64,000 nt of DNA from CAZYBG01 sp964645155 (GTDB lineage: Bacteria; Pseudomonadota; Alphaproteobacteria; Rhodobacterales; Rhodobacteraceae): positions 1 through 64,000 of the forward strand of contig CAZYBG010000001.1 in NCBI GenBank assembly GCA_964645155.1, in the 5' to 3' direction. Within the stretch, counting starts at the first letter, position 1; every line of letters starts with the position of its first letter. Of this stretch, positions 25,570 through 33,333 are shown piece by piece. The position numbers and the translations under genes were made by a program. The notes under the pieces are model-generated. The model had not been told where the DNA came from and made no database searches. It worked only from the letters and a program-made list of their open reading frames with translations.

Positions 25570-26891
25570 CCCGGCGCCTGCGCCTCGCGCTGCTCCTCTA
25601 CCGGGCCCTCTGGTGGGCGGGGCTGCCGCTGGCGCTGCTCTATCTTCGCCGCCGCGCCCGGCGCGACCCCGCCTATGCAGCGCATCTGGAGGAACGCTGG
25701 GGGCGCGGGCCCGCGCTGCCGGGGGCGGTGTGGGTCCATGCCGTATCGCTGGGTGAGATGCGGTCGGCCGCCCCCCTTGTCCGCGCGCTGCTCGACCGGG
25801 GCGAGCGGGTGGTGACGACGCACCTCACCCCCGCCGGCCGCGGCGCCGCCGAGGCCGCCTTCGCCGCCGAGATCGCGCAGGGCCGGCTCGTCGCGCGCTA
25901 CCTGCCGTTCGAGCTCGGGCCGGCCTGGCGGCGCTTCCTCGCGGCGGCGCGGCCGAAGGCCGGCCTCGCGATGGAGGTCGAGATCTGGCCGGTGATGATC
26001 GCCGAGGCGGCCCGCGCCGGGGTGCCGCTCTACCTCGCCAACAGCCAGGTGCCGGGCCGGAGCTTTCCGCGCGCGCGCCGCCTCGCGCGGGTCCTCGGCC
26101 ACCCGGTCGCGGGCGTCGCCGGCGTCTTCGCCAAGTCCGACCGCCATGCCGACCGCTTCCGCAGCCTCGGCGCGCCGAACGTCCGCGTCACCGGCGAACT
26201 GCGCTTCGACCAGGCGCCGCCCGCGCCGCTGCTCGCGGCCGCCGCCGCGCTCCGGCCGGCGCTGCCGCGGCCGGTGGTGACGGTGGCGAGTGTCGTCGCG
26301 GGCGAGGATGCGCTCTACCTCGACGCCTATCGCCGGGTGCAGGCGGCATCCCGCGCCCGCGGCGCGGCGCCGCCGCTCTTCGTGCACGTCCCGCGGGCGC
26401 CCGAGCGCTTCGGGCCAGCGGGCGACGCGCTCGCCGCTTCGGGCCAGCGGGTGCTCCGCCGCTCCGCGGCGGGGCCCGGCCTCGCGCTCGACGCCGCCGC
26501 GCTGGCGCAGGCCGACATCCTCCTCGGCGACTCCCTCGGCGAGATGTTCTTCTACCTCGCGCTCGCCGATCTCGCCGTGGTCGGCGGCGGCTTCCTGCCC
26601 TCGGGCGCGCACAACGTGATCGAGCCCCTGGCGCTTGGCCGGCCGGTCCTGACCGGCCCCCATATCTGGACGATCGAGTACCCGGCCGAGGAGGCGCTGG
26701 CGGCCGGCGTCCTGACGCTCTGCGCCGACCCCGCCGCACTCGCCGCAGGGATCGGCGCACTCCTTGCCGACCGCGCCGCGCTCGATGCCGCCGCCGGGCG
26801 CGCCGCGGCCTTCGTCGCGGCGCATTCGGGGGCCACCGCGCGCACCCTCGCGCTTCTCGATGCCGACCTCGCCGGCCAGCGCCGGCCGTGA
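25566..26891 (+). CDS. waaA: 3-deoxy-D-manno-octulosonic acid transferase
   Basis: A 441-residue GT30 enzyme that transfers Kdo from CMP-Kdo to lipid IVA. An N-terminal hydrophobic anchor (LLLYRALWWAGLPLALLYL) is followed by VWVHAVSLGEMRSAAPLVRAL with the catalytic Glu, MEVEIWPVMI, LANSQVPGRSF and the C-terminal VGGGFLPSGAHNVIEPLALG. The anchor plus these motifs make this the better candidate for the housekeeping lipid A enzyme. It is the last gene of the glycan unit. The next gene on the other strand begins the conserved hisD-murA block. Confidence 0.85.
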   Translation: MTRRLRLALLLYRALWWAGLPLALLYLRRRARRDPAYAAHLEERWGRGPALPGAVWVHAVSLGEMRSAAPLVRALLDRGERVVTTHLTPAGRGAAEAAFAAEIAQGRLVARYLPFELGPAWRRFLAAARPKAGLAMEVEIWPVMIAEAARAGVPLYLANSQVPGRSFPRARRLARVLGHPVAGVAGVFAKSDRHADRFRSLGAPNVRVTGELRFDQAPPAPLLAAAAALRPALPRPVVTVASVVAGEDALYLDAYRRVQAASRARGAAPPLFVHVPRAPERFGPAGDALAASGQRVLRRSAAGPGLALDAAALAQADILLGDSLGEMFFYLALADLAVVGGGFLPSGAHNVIEPLALGRPVLTGPHIWTIEYPAEEALAAGVLTLCADPAALAAGIGALLADRAALDAAAGRAAAFVAAHSGATARTLALLDADLAGQRRP

Positions 26892-26987
26892 GGCCTCATC
26901 CGGTCGTTCGCCGCCGGGAACGGCGCCGCCGCGCCCGGCATCCCACTTGCCGGATAGCGGCGGCCGAAGGGTTGCCGGGGCCGGCGG

Positions 26988-27449
26988 TCACCCGGGGTCC
27001 GCCGACCCCTCCCCGAACCGCTCGACCATCTTCGCCCGGATCTGGTCGCGCGCCTGCCGGTAGGCCGCGAGCTTCGCCTCGCGGGTTTCGCCCAGGCCCG
27101 TCGGGTCGAGGATCGGCCAGTACTCCACGTCGATGTGGTGGTAGCGGGTGAACTCCAGCGCCTGGCGCTGGCTTGCCGGCGACAGCGCCACGATCAGGTC
27201 GAACTGCGAGAGGTCGTCGCCCCATTCCTGCATCTCCTCGAAGCTCCGCGAGCGGTGGCGCGAAAGCTCGATGCCGAGCTCCTGGCAGACGGCGACGGAG
27301 AAGCCGTCGATCTCGCGGTCGTTCCTGACCCCGGCCGACTGGACGTAGGCGCGCTGGCCGTAGAGCTGCTTCATCATCCCCTCGGCCATCGGCGAGCGGA
27401 CGGAGTTGTGGTCGCAGCAGAACAGCACCGACGAGGGGAAGCCGCCCAC
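26988..27449 (-). CDS. Low-molecular-weight protein tyrosine phosphatase
   Basis: A 153-residue cytosolic phosphatase of the LMW-PTP/arsenate reductase fold. The P-loop is Cys12-X5-Arg18 in FCCDHNSVRS, and the catalytic Asp lies in WPILDPTGLG near residue 114. Family members dephosphorylate protein Tyr or act as arsenate reductases; the DPTGLG loop fits the phosphatase type. The gene follows UPF0262 on the minus strand after one base and is the last gene of the murA-hisD block seen in Rhodobacterales. In many relatives infA follows; here the glycan locus lies in that place. Confidence 0.88.
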   Translation of the reverse strand: MGGFPSSVLFCCDHNSVRSPMAEGMMKQLYGQRAYVQSAGVRNDREIDGFSVAVCQELGIELSRHRSRSFEEMQEWGDDLSQFDLIVALSPASQRQALEFTRYHHIDVEYWPILDPTGLGETREAKLAAYRQARDQIRAKMVERFGEGSADPG

Positions 27450-27450
27450 G

Positions 27451-27930
27451 TCAGCCGCCCCAGTGCAGCACGCAGATCAGCGTGAAGAGGCGGCGGGCGG
27501 TGTCTGTGTCGACCGCGGCCTTGCCGTCCAGCCGCTCCTGCAGGACGCGCGCACCCTCGTTGTGGATGCCGCGGCGGGCCATGTCGATCGCCTCGATCTG
27601 GGAGGGCGGCAGGCGCTTCACCGCCTCGAAATAGCTCTCGCAGATCTGGAAGTAGTCCTTCACCACCTGGCGGAACGGCCCGAGGGACAGGTGGAACGCC
27701 CCGACCCGCTCGGCAGCCTCGGTCGCGATGTCGAAGACGAGCCGGCCGTCGCGGATCGCGAGCGCCAGGCGGTAGGGCCCATCGGGAACCGCCTTGCCGT
27801 CGCGCGGCGGCAGCGCGAAGCTGTTCTCCTCGAGCAGGTCGAAGATCGCCACCCGGCGCTCCTGCTCGATCTCGGGCGTGGGCGGCGGCAGGCCGGCATC
27901 GTCGATCTCGATATGGCAGATGCGCGTCAT
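27451..27930 (-). CDS. UPF0262 family protein
   Basis: A 159-residue protein of the UPF0262 family, which is found almost only in Alphaproteobacteria and nearly always next to hisD. Recognisable segments are the start RICHIEIDD, the middle YRLALAIRDGRLVFDI, and VVKDYFQICESYFEAVKRLPPSQIEAIDMARRGI. Its function is unknown. It begins one base after hisD stops and ends one base before the phosphatase start, so all three are cotranscribed on the minus strand. Confidence 0.92.
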   Translation of the reverse strand: MTRICHIEIDDAGLPPPTPEIEQERRVAIFDLLEENSFALPPRDGKAVPDGPYRLALAIRDGRLVFDIATEAAERVGAFHLSLGPFRQVVKDYFQICESYFEAVKRLPPSQIEAIDMARRGIHNEGARVLQERLDGKAAVDTDTARRLFTLICVLHWGG

Positions 27931-27931
27931 C

Positions 27932-29236
27932 TCAGCCCTCGTTCAGGCGGTCCAGCCGGGCGCGGACCGAAAGCCCGTGCGCCTCGAGCGACTCCGACCG
28001 CGCCAGCCGCTCGGCCGCCGGGCCGATCCGGCGCAGCGCGGCGGGCGTCATCTGCGCAATCGTGGTGCGCTTGAGGAAGTCCATCACCGACAGGCCCGAC
28101 GAGAACCGCGCCGAGCGCGCCGTCGGCAGCACATGGTTCGGCCCGCCGACATAGTCGCCGATCGCCTCGGGCGTCCACTGCCCGAGGAAGATGGCCCCGG
28201 CATGGGTGATCCGGGCGGCCAGCGCCTCGGGGTCGGCGACGCAGAGCTCGAGGTGCTCGGGCGCGATCCGGTCGGTCAGCGCGGCGGCCTCGGCAAGGTC
28301 GCGCACCACGATCACCGCGCCGTTTCGCGCCCAGCTCGCCCCCGCGATGGCGCGCCGCGCCAGCGTCTCGAGCCGCGCGGCGACGGCGGCGGCGACCGCC
28401 CGCCCGAAGCCCGCATCGTCGGTGACGAGGATCGCCTGCGCGCTCTCGTCGTGCTCGGCCTGGCTGAGCAGGTCGAGCGCGATCCAGTCCGGGTCGTTGG
28501 CGGCGTCGGCGATCACCAGGATCTCCGACGGCCCGGCGATCATGTCGATGCCCACCCGCCCGAACACCCGCCGCTTCGCCGCCGCGACGTAGGCGTTGCC
28601 GGGGCCGGTGATCTTGTCGACCGGCGCGATGGTCTCGGTCCCGTAGGCCAGCGCGGCGATCGCCTGCGCGCCGCCGATGCGGTAGACGGTCTCGACACCC
28701 GAAAGCCGCGCCGCCAGCAGGACCAGCGGGTTCGCCCGGCCGTCCGGCGTCGGCGCCGCGACGACGAGCCGCCCGACGCCCGCGACCGTCGCGGGAATCG
28801 CGTTCATCAGGACAGAGGATGGATACGAGGCCAGCCCGCCCGGAACGTAGAGGCCGGCGGCCGCGACCGGCGTCCACCGCCAGCCGAGCATCGCGCCGTC
28901 GGGGTCGGTCCAGCGGGCATCGGCGGGCATCTGGCGGACATGGTAGGCGCGGATGCGCTCGGCGGCGAGTTCCAGAGCCGCGCGGTCCTCGGGCGCCACC
29001 TCGGCGCAGGCGGCGTCGATCTCGGCCGTGGTGAAGGCCAGCGTGCCCGGCGTCAGGTCGAGCCGGTCGAACCGCCCGGTCAGCTCGATCAGCGCGGCGT
29101 CGCCGCGCGCCCGCACCTCGGCGATGATCGCGGCGACGGCCTCGTCCACATCGGCCGCCTCCTCGCGCTTGAGCGTGAGCAGCGCGCCGAAGCGGGTCTC
29201 GAAATCGGGCGCGGCGGTCGACAGGAACTGCGGCAT
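27932..29236 (-). CDS. hisD: Histidinol dehydrogenase
   Basis: A 434-residue zinc enzyme that performs the last two steps of histidine biosynthesis, L-histidinol to L-histidine with two NAD. Family segments are PGGLASYPSSVLMNAIPA, KITGPGNAYVAAAKR, MIAGPSEILVIAD, and the late PEHLELCVADPE and GPNHVLPT stretches carrying zinc and active-site residues. Length is standard. It lies in the conserved order murA, DUF2948, hisD, UPF0262, phosphatase. The interval 29237-29376 before it holds the remains of the acetyltransferase 3' flank. Confidence 0.96.
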   Translation of the reverse strand: MPQFLSTAAPDFETRFGALLTLKREEAADVDEAVAAIIAEVRARGDAALIELTGRFDRLDLTPGTLAFTTAEIDAACAEVAPEDRAALELAAERIRAYHVRQMPADARWTDPDGAMLGWRWTPVAAAGLYVPGGLASYPSSVLMNAIPATVAGVGRLVVAAPTPDGRANPLVLLAARLSGVETVYRIGGAQAIAALAYGTETIAPVDKITGPGNAYVAAAKRRVFGRVGIDMIAGPSEILVIADAANDPDWIALDLLSQAEHDESAQAILVTDDAGFGRAVAAAVAARLETLARRAIAGASWARNGAVIVVRDLAEAAALTDRIAPEHLELCVADPEALAARITHAGAIFLGQWTPEAIGDYVGGPNHVLPTARSARFSSGLSVMDFLKRTTIAQMTPAALRRIGPAAERLARSESLEAHGLSVRARLDRLNEG

Positions 29237-29376
29237 CGGTGCCCCTTTCGCCGCCCGACATAGCGGCGCCGATGCGGAGCCTCAAGCGTTGCCCTTCGGG
29301 CCCCGGAAGATCGACGCCCCGAAGCGGCCCGGGATCGGCGCCGGAGCCGCCCGCCGCGCGCCAGCCGCCGCGACCG

Positions 29377-29803
29377 TCAGCGCGGCCAGCGGTACAGATC
29401 GGGGCACAGGTCGAGGTGCCAGGCCGTCTCGCAGGCAGCCTCCGATCCGGGTGGCCGTTCGGCCATCTCGGCGAAGCCCGCGCGTCGGTAGGCCGCGCGC
29501 GCGCCCGCGTTGCCCCTGCCCGCGCGCATCGGGCACCACATCGACCGACTCGACCCAGCCCCGCCAGGCGCGGAGGGCAGGGTCGTCGGCGGCGGCGAGG
29601 ACGGCACAGCCGACCGTCCGGTCGCCCAGCGTGGCGACATGCACCGACGCCGCGGCGATGCGCGCGGCGAAGTCGGCCAGCGGCCGGCGCGCCCAGTCGG
29701 CATGGCGCGAGGAGAAAGCCCCCGGCGCGCCGGCCAGCGCCGCGAGGCGGATCTCGCGCCAGACCTTCGCGTCGCCCGGCGTCAGGCGCCGTATCGCCCG
29801 CAC
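29377..29803 (-). pseudogene. GNAT acetyltransferase, frameshifted with internal deletion
   Basis: Two reading frames together give a GNAT N-acetyltransferase. The first part runs from GTG 29803 (VRAIRRLTPGDAKVW) through ALAGAPGAFSSRHADWA to VDVVPDARGQG at about 29520. The end then continues in another frame as NAGARAAYRRAGF to RWPR and a stop at 29377. Between the acetyl-CoA motif R-x-x-G-x-G and the NAGARAAYRRAGF motif an intact GNAT has about 35 more residues, so a deletion with a frame change is likely. It is inserted between DUF2948 and hisD, a position not usual in this operon. Confidence 0.72.
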
Positions 29804-29808
29804 GGCGG

Positions 29809-30288
29809 TCAATCGGGGTGGTGCGGCGCCTTGCGCGACGGCGCGACATAGGGCCGGGTCACGTCCCTTACCGCGACGTCGAGGCATTCGGCATCGACGG
29901 CCACGGCGCCGTCACCGGCCAGCGTCAGGACGAGCCGGCCGGTGCCGTCCTCACCCGCCTCCCAGTTCAGCGCCAGGAGCGAAAGCACGATGTCGGGATC
30001 GGCGCGGTCGAGGCCCTGTGTCGCCACCTTCACCACGTCCGAGATCACCACCAACGATCTGACCCGTTCGGGCGGGCGGCGGCGGCGCTCGGCGGCCGGC
30101 AGGTCCTCCCAGCGGAAACGGTTGAGCAGGATCGCGAAGCGCCGCGCGGGCCGGTCCCACCGCATCTCGGTGACCGGAAAGACGGCATCCTGCAGGAGCG
30201 CGGACAGCACCGGCACATCGTCGGGTTCGAGCGCCTTCAGCAGCAGCGGCGCCTCGCCGCCATCCTCGAACCTTGCGTCCTCGGTCAT
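29809..30288 (-). CDS. DUF2948 family protein
   Basis: A 159-residue protein of the DUF2948 family, conserved in Alphaproteobacteria beside murA and hisD. Characteristic parts are LLLKALEPDDVPVLSALLQDAV, RRFAILLNRFRWED and VVKVATQGLDR, ending with a beta-rich region (LVLTLAGDGAVAVDAECLD). Function is unknown. The start ATG 30288 overlaps the murA stop (ATGA), so translation is coupled to murA. The decayed acetyltransferase begins just downstream. Confidence 0.9.
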   Translation of the reverse strand: MTEDARFEDGGEAPLLLKALEPDDVPVLSALLQDAVFPVTEMRWDRPARRFAILLNRFRWEDLPAAERRRRPPERVRSLVVISDVVKVATQGLDRADPDIVLSLLALNWEAGEDGTGRLVLTLAGDGAVAVDAECLDVAVRDVTRPYVAPSRKAPHHPD

Positions 30289-31553
30289 GCGCCCCGCACC
30301 CGCTCGATCCGCGCGCCGACCGAGGCCAGCTTCGCCTCGATCCGCTCGTAGCCGCGATCGAGGTGGTAGACGCGGCTCACCAGCGTCTCGCCCTCGGCCG
30401 CGAGCCCGGCGAGGATCAGCGACACGCTCGCCCGGAGGTCGGTCGCCATCACCGGCGCGCCGCGGAGCCGGTCGACGCCGCGGACCGTCGCGACGCCGCC
30501 GTGCACATCGATCTCGGCGCCCATGCGGATCAGCTCGGGCGCGTGCATGAAGCGGTTCTCGAAGATCGTCTCCTCGAGCCGGCTGGTTCCGGCGGCGGTG
30601 CACATCAGCGCCATGAACTGCGCCTGCAGGTCGGTCGCGAAGCCGGGAAACGGCTGGGTCACCACGTCGACGGCGCGCACGCCGTTGCCGTTGCGGCGCA
30701 CGACGACGCCGTCCGCGCTCTCGCGCACCTCGACGCCGGCCTCGGCCATCCGCTCGGCCAGCGCCGTCACCATGTCGAGCCGGCCGCCGACCAGCTCGAC
30801 CTCGCCGCCGGCGATCGCCGGGGCGATCATGAACGTGCCGAGCTCGATCCGGTCGGGGATCACCCGGTGGGTCGCGCCGTGCAGCCGCTCGATGCCCTCG
30901 ACGACGATCTCGGTGGTTCCCGCCCCCGAGATCCGCGCCCCCATCTCCACCAGGCAGCGGGCGAGGTCCACGGTATCGGGCTCGCGCGCCGCGTTGCGGA
31001 TCACCGTGGTGCCCCGGGCCAGCGTCGCTGCCGTCAGCGCGTTCTCGGTCGCGCCGACCGAGACGAACGGGAACTCGATGACGGCCCCCTTGAGCCCCTG
31101 CGGCGCCGAGGCGTGCACGTAACCCTCGCGCAGCTCGATCCGGGCGCCGAGCCGCTCCATCGCCATCATGTGGAGGTCGACCTTGCGGGCGCCGATCGCG
31201 CAGCCGCCGGGCAGCGACACGATCGCCTCGCCCTCGCGGGCGAGCAGCGGGCCCAGCACGTTGAACGAGGCGCGCAGCTTGCGCACGATCTCATAGTCCG
31301 CCCGGCGGTTGGTGATCTCCCGCGCACTCAGGATCATCACCCGCCCGTCCTGCAGGCGCGCCACCTCGCAGCCATGCGCCTGCAGAAGCGTGGCCAGCGT
31401 GTCGATGTCCGACAGCCGCGGCACGTTGGTCAGCGTCAGCGGCTCGTCGGTCAGAAGCGCCGCGGCCATCAGCTTGAGGCAGGTGTTCTTCGCCCCCGAG
31501 ATCGGTATCCGGCCGTTGAGGGGCCCGTTGCCCCTGACGAGGATCGCATCCAT
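30285..31553 (-). CDS. murA: UDP-N-acetylglucosamine 1-carboxyvinyltransferase
   Basis: A 422-residue cytosolic enzyme that starts peptidoglycan precursor synthesis by adding enolpyruvate from PEP to UDP-GlcNAc. The start MDAILVRGNGPLNGRIPISG, KNTCLKLMAAALL, and the flexible loop SLPGGCAIG with the catalytic Cys118 (fosfomycin target) are present, as is VTQPFPGFATDLQAQ. ATG 31553 shares one base with the stop of the small upstream gene, which indicates coupling. It begins the conserved minus-strand block. Confidence 0.96.
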   Translation of the reverse strand: MDAILVRGNGPLNGRIPISGAKNTCLKLMAAALLTDEPLTLTNVPRLSDIDTLATLLQAHGCEVARLQDGRVMILSAREITNRRADYEIVRKLRASFNVLGPLLAREGEAIVSLPGGCAIGARKVDLHMMAMERLGARIELREGYVHASAPQGLKGAVIEFPFVSVGATENALTAATLARGTTVIRNAAREPDTVDLARCLVEMGARISGAGTTEIVVEGIERLHGATHRVIPDRIELGTFMIAPAIAGGEVELVGGRLDMVTALAERMAEAGVEVRESADGVVVRRNGNGVRAVDVVTQPFPGFATDLQAQFMALMCTAAGTSRLEETIFENRFMHAPELIRMGAEIDVHGGVATVRGVDRLRGAPVMATDLRASVSLILAGLAAEGETLVSRVYHLDRGYERIEAKLASVGARIERVRGA

Positions 31554-31714
31554 CAGTCCTGCCCTTCCTTGCCTGCCTGCCCTGCCCCGCCGGCGCCGCG
31601 CATCCGCGCCTGCGCCTTGCGCCGCGCGATGTTGGCCTTGAGCGCCGCCTTGAGGCGCGCCGCCCGCCCGTCCTCGGGCTTGTCGCCCTTGGTTTTCGGG
31701 GGTTTCCGCTCCAT
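31553..31714 (-). CDS. Small basic protein upstream of murA, 53 aa
   Basis: A 53-residue frame from ATG 31714 to TGA 31553-31555, overlapping murA by one base (TGATG). It is strongly basic, with a Lys/Pro start (MERKPPKTKGDKP), then a helix LKAALKANIARRKAQARMR and a Gly/Ala/Gln tail. The one-base overlap and similar short Lys/Arg-rich genes upstream of murA in relatives favour a real gene. A nucleic-acid or ribosome contact is suggested only by charge. Promoters for this unit and the divergent tRNA lie in 31715-31799. Confidence 0.6.
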   Translation of the reverse strand: MERKPPKTKGDKPEDGRAARLKAALKANIARRKAQARMRGAGGAGQAGKEGQD

Positions 31715-31799
31715 CCGGCTTCTCTACAGCAGGCCTCCGGCACGGTCCAGATACCGCTTGCGCGGGGGTGCTCTTGCCGGTAATGACCCGCGCGCAGGC

Positions 31800-31874
<75 letters not shown>

Positions 31875-31910
31875 TTTCCCGCGGGACAGTTGGCCCGGAA
31901 AGCGGGCTTC

Positions 31911-33329
31911 ATGGCGTTCGTGTTCTTTCTCAACGGATTGGTACTCGCGGCGCTCGGCCTCCTGATGGCGGCCGTCGCGCTGCTGTTCGCGCCCACGCGC
32001 GAGGTGTTCCTGCTGTCGGCGCTGGTCGCGCTGCTGCTCGGCGCGGCGGTCAGCCTCGCCACCCGGTCCGGTGACCGGCGGCTCGACCGGCTCCATGCCT
32101 TCGTGCTGACCGCCTCCGTATGGCTCACGGCGGGCCTCGGCGGCGCGCTGCCGCTGATCCTATGGGGCCTGCCGGCGACCGACGCGGTCTTCGAGGCGAT
32201 GTCGGGCATCACCACGACCGGCTCGACCGTGATGGTCGGCCTCGACACGACCGACCGCGGCATCCTGTTCTGGCGCGCGCTGCTGCAGGGCATCGGCGGC
32301 GTCGGCTTCATCGTGACCGGCATCGCGCTCCTGCCCGTCCTGCGGGTCGGCGGCATGCAGCTGTTCCGCACCGAAAGCTCCGAGCGCGGCGACAAGGAAC
32401 TGGCCAGCGCCGCGCGCTTCGCCAGCGCGACGCTCTGGATCTATCTCACGCTGATCGTCGTCTGCGCGCTCGTCTACACGCTGGGCGGCATGTCGGCCTT
32501 CGATGCGGTGACGCATGCGATGACCACGCTGTCGACCGGCGGCTACAGCAATTACGACGCCTCGTTCGGCCATTTCGACTCGTCGTTCCTGCACGGGTCG
32601 GCCGCGGTCTTCATGCTGGCGGGGGCGCTGCCCTTCGCTTGGTACATCCGCCTCCTGAACCGCAGCGCCGCGACGAGCGAACAGGTGCGGGCGTTCATGG
32701 GCGGTCTCGTCGTGATCATCGCGGGGCTCGCGCTCTGGCGCGCGGCAACCGGCGATACCGCGGCCCTGATCGCGCTCCGCGATGTCGTGTTCAACGTCGT
32801 CTCGGTGGTAACGACGACGGGCTACGCGACCACCGACTACACGCTCTGGGGCGCGCCCGCAGTCGCGATCTTCTTCGTGCTGACCGCGATCGGCGGCTGC
32901 ACCGGCTCGACCGCCGGAGGGGTCAAGGCGATGCGCTGGATCATCCTGTGGCGCTGCATCGTGGCGCGGGTGCGGATGCTGCACGACCCGAACGGCGTCC
33001 ACCTTGTGCGCTACGAGGGGCGGGCCGTCGCCCCCGACCAGATCACCGGCGTGATCGCCTTCTTCTCGTTCTTCTTCCTGACCTTCACCCTGCTTGCGAC
33101 CGCGCTCGCACTGCTCGGCCTCGATTTCGAGACGGCGATCAGCGGCGCCCTGACGGCGCTCTGCAACGTCGGCCCCGGCGTCGGGCCGACGATCGGGCCT
33201 GCGGGAAACTTCGCCACGCTGCCCGACCCGGCGAAGTGGTTCCTGACGGTCGGCATGTATCTCGGCCGGCTCGAGATGCTGACCGTCTTCGTCCTGTTCG
33301 TCCCGGCGTTCTGGAGGGAGCTCGCCTGA
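31911..33329 (+). CDS. trkH: Trk potassium uptake membrane protein TrkH
   Basis: A 472-residue inner-membrane potassium transporter of the TrkH/KtrB superfamily. Four pore-loop repeats are visible: the first with TTTGSTVM, the second TTLSTGGYSN, the third VVTTTGYATTD and the last LCNVGPGVGP. Each carries the conserved glycine of the selectivity filter. The partner TrkA is not in the window. ATG 31911 gives a normal start to the first helix (MAFVFFLNGLVLAALG); a TTG at 31890 would add residues encoded just after the tRNA and is less likely. It converges with the SulP gene. Confidence 0.93.
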   Translation: MAFVFFLNGLVLAALGLLMAAVALLFAPTREVFLLSALVALLLGAAVSLATRSGDRRLDRLHAFVLTASVWLTAGLGGALPLILWGLPATDAVFEAMSGITTTGSTVMVGLDTTDRGILFWRALLQGIGGVGFIVTGIALLPVLRVGGMQLFRTESSERGDKELASAARFASATLWIYLTLIVVCALVYTLGGMSAFDAVTHAMTTLSTGGYSNYDASFGHFDSSFLHGSAAVFMLAGALPFAWYIRLLNRSAATSEQVRAFMGGLVVIIAGLALWRAATGDTAALIALRDVVFNVVSVVTTTGYATTDYTLWGAPAVAIFFVLTAIGGCTGSTAGGVKAMRWIILWRCIVARVRMLHDPNGVHLVRYEGRAVAPDQITGVIAFFSFFFLTFTLLATALALLGLDFETAISGALTALCNVGPGVGPTIGPAGNFATLPDPAKWFLTVGMYLGRLEMLTVFVLFVPAFWRELA

Positions 33330-33333
33330 CGCC

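Noticed and set aside
31890..31910. TTG start for trkH 21 bases upstream of the chosen ATG
   Set aside because: The added residues come from DNA just beyond the tRNA and the ATG gives a normal first helix.
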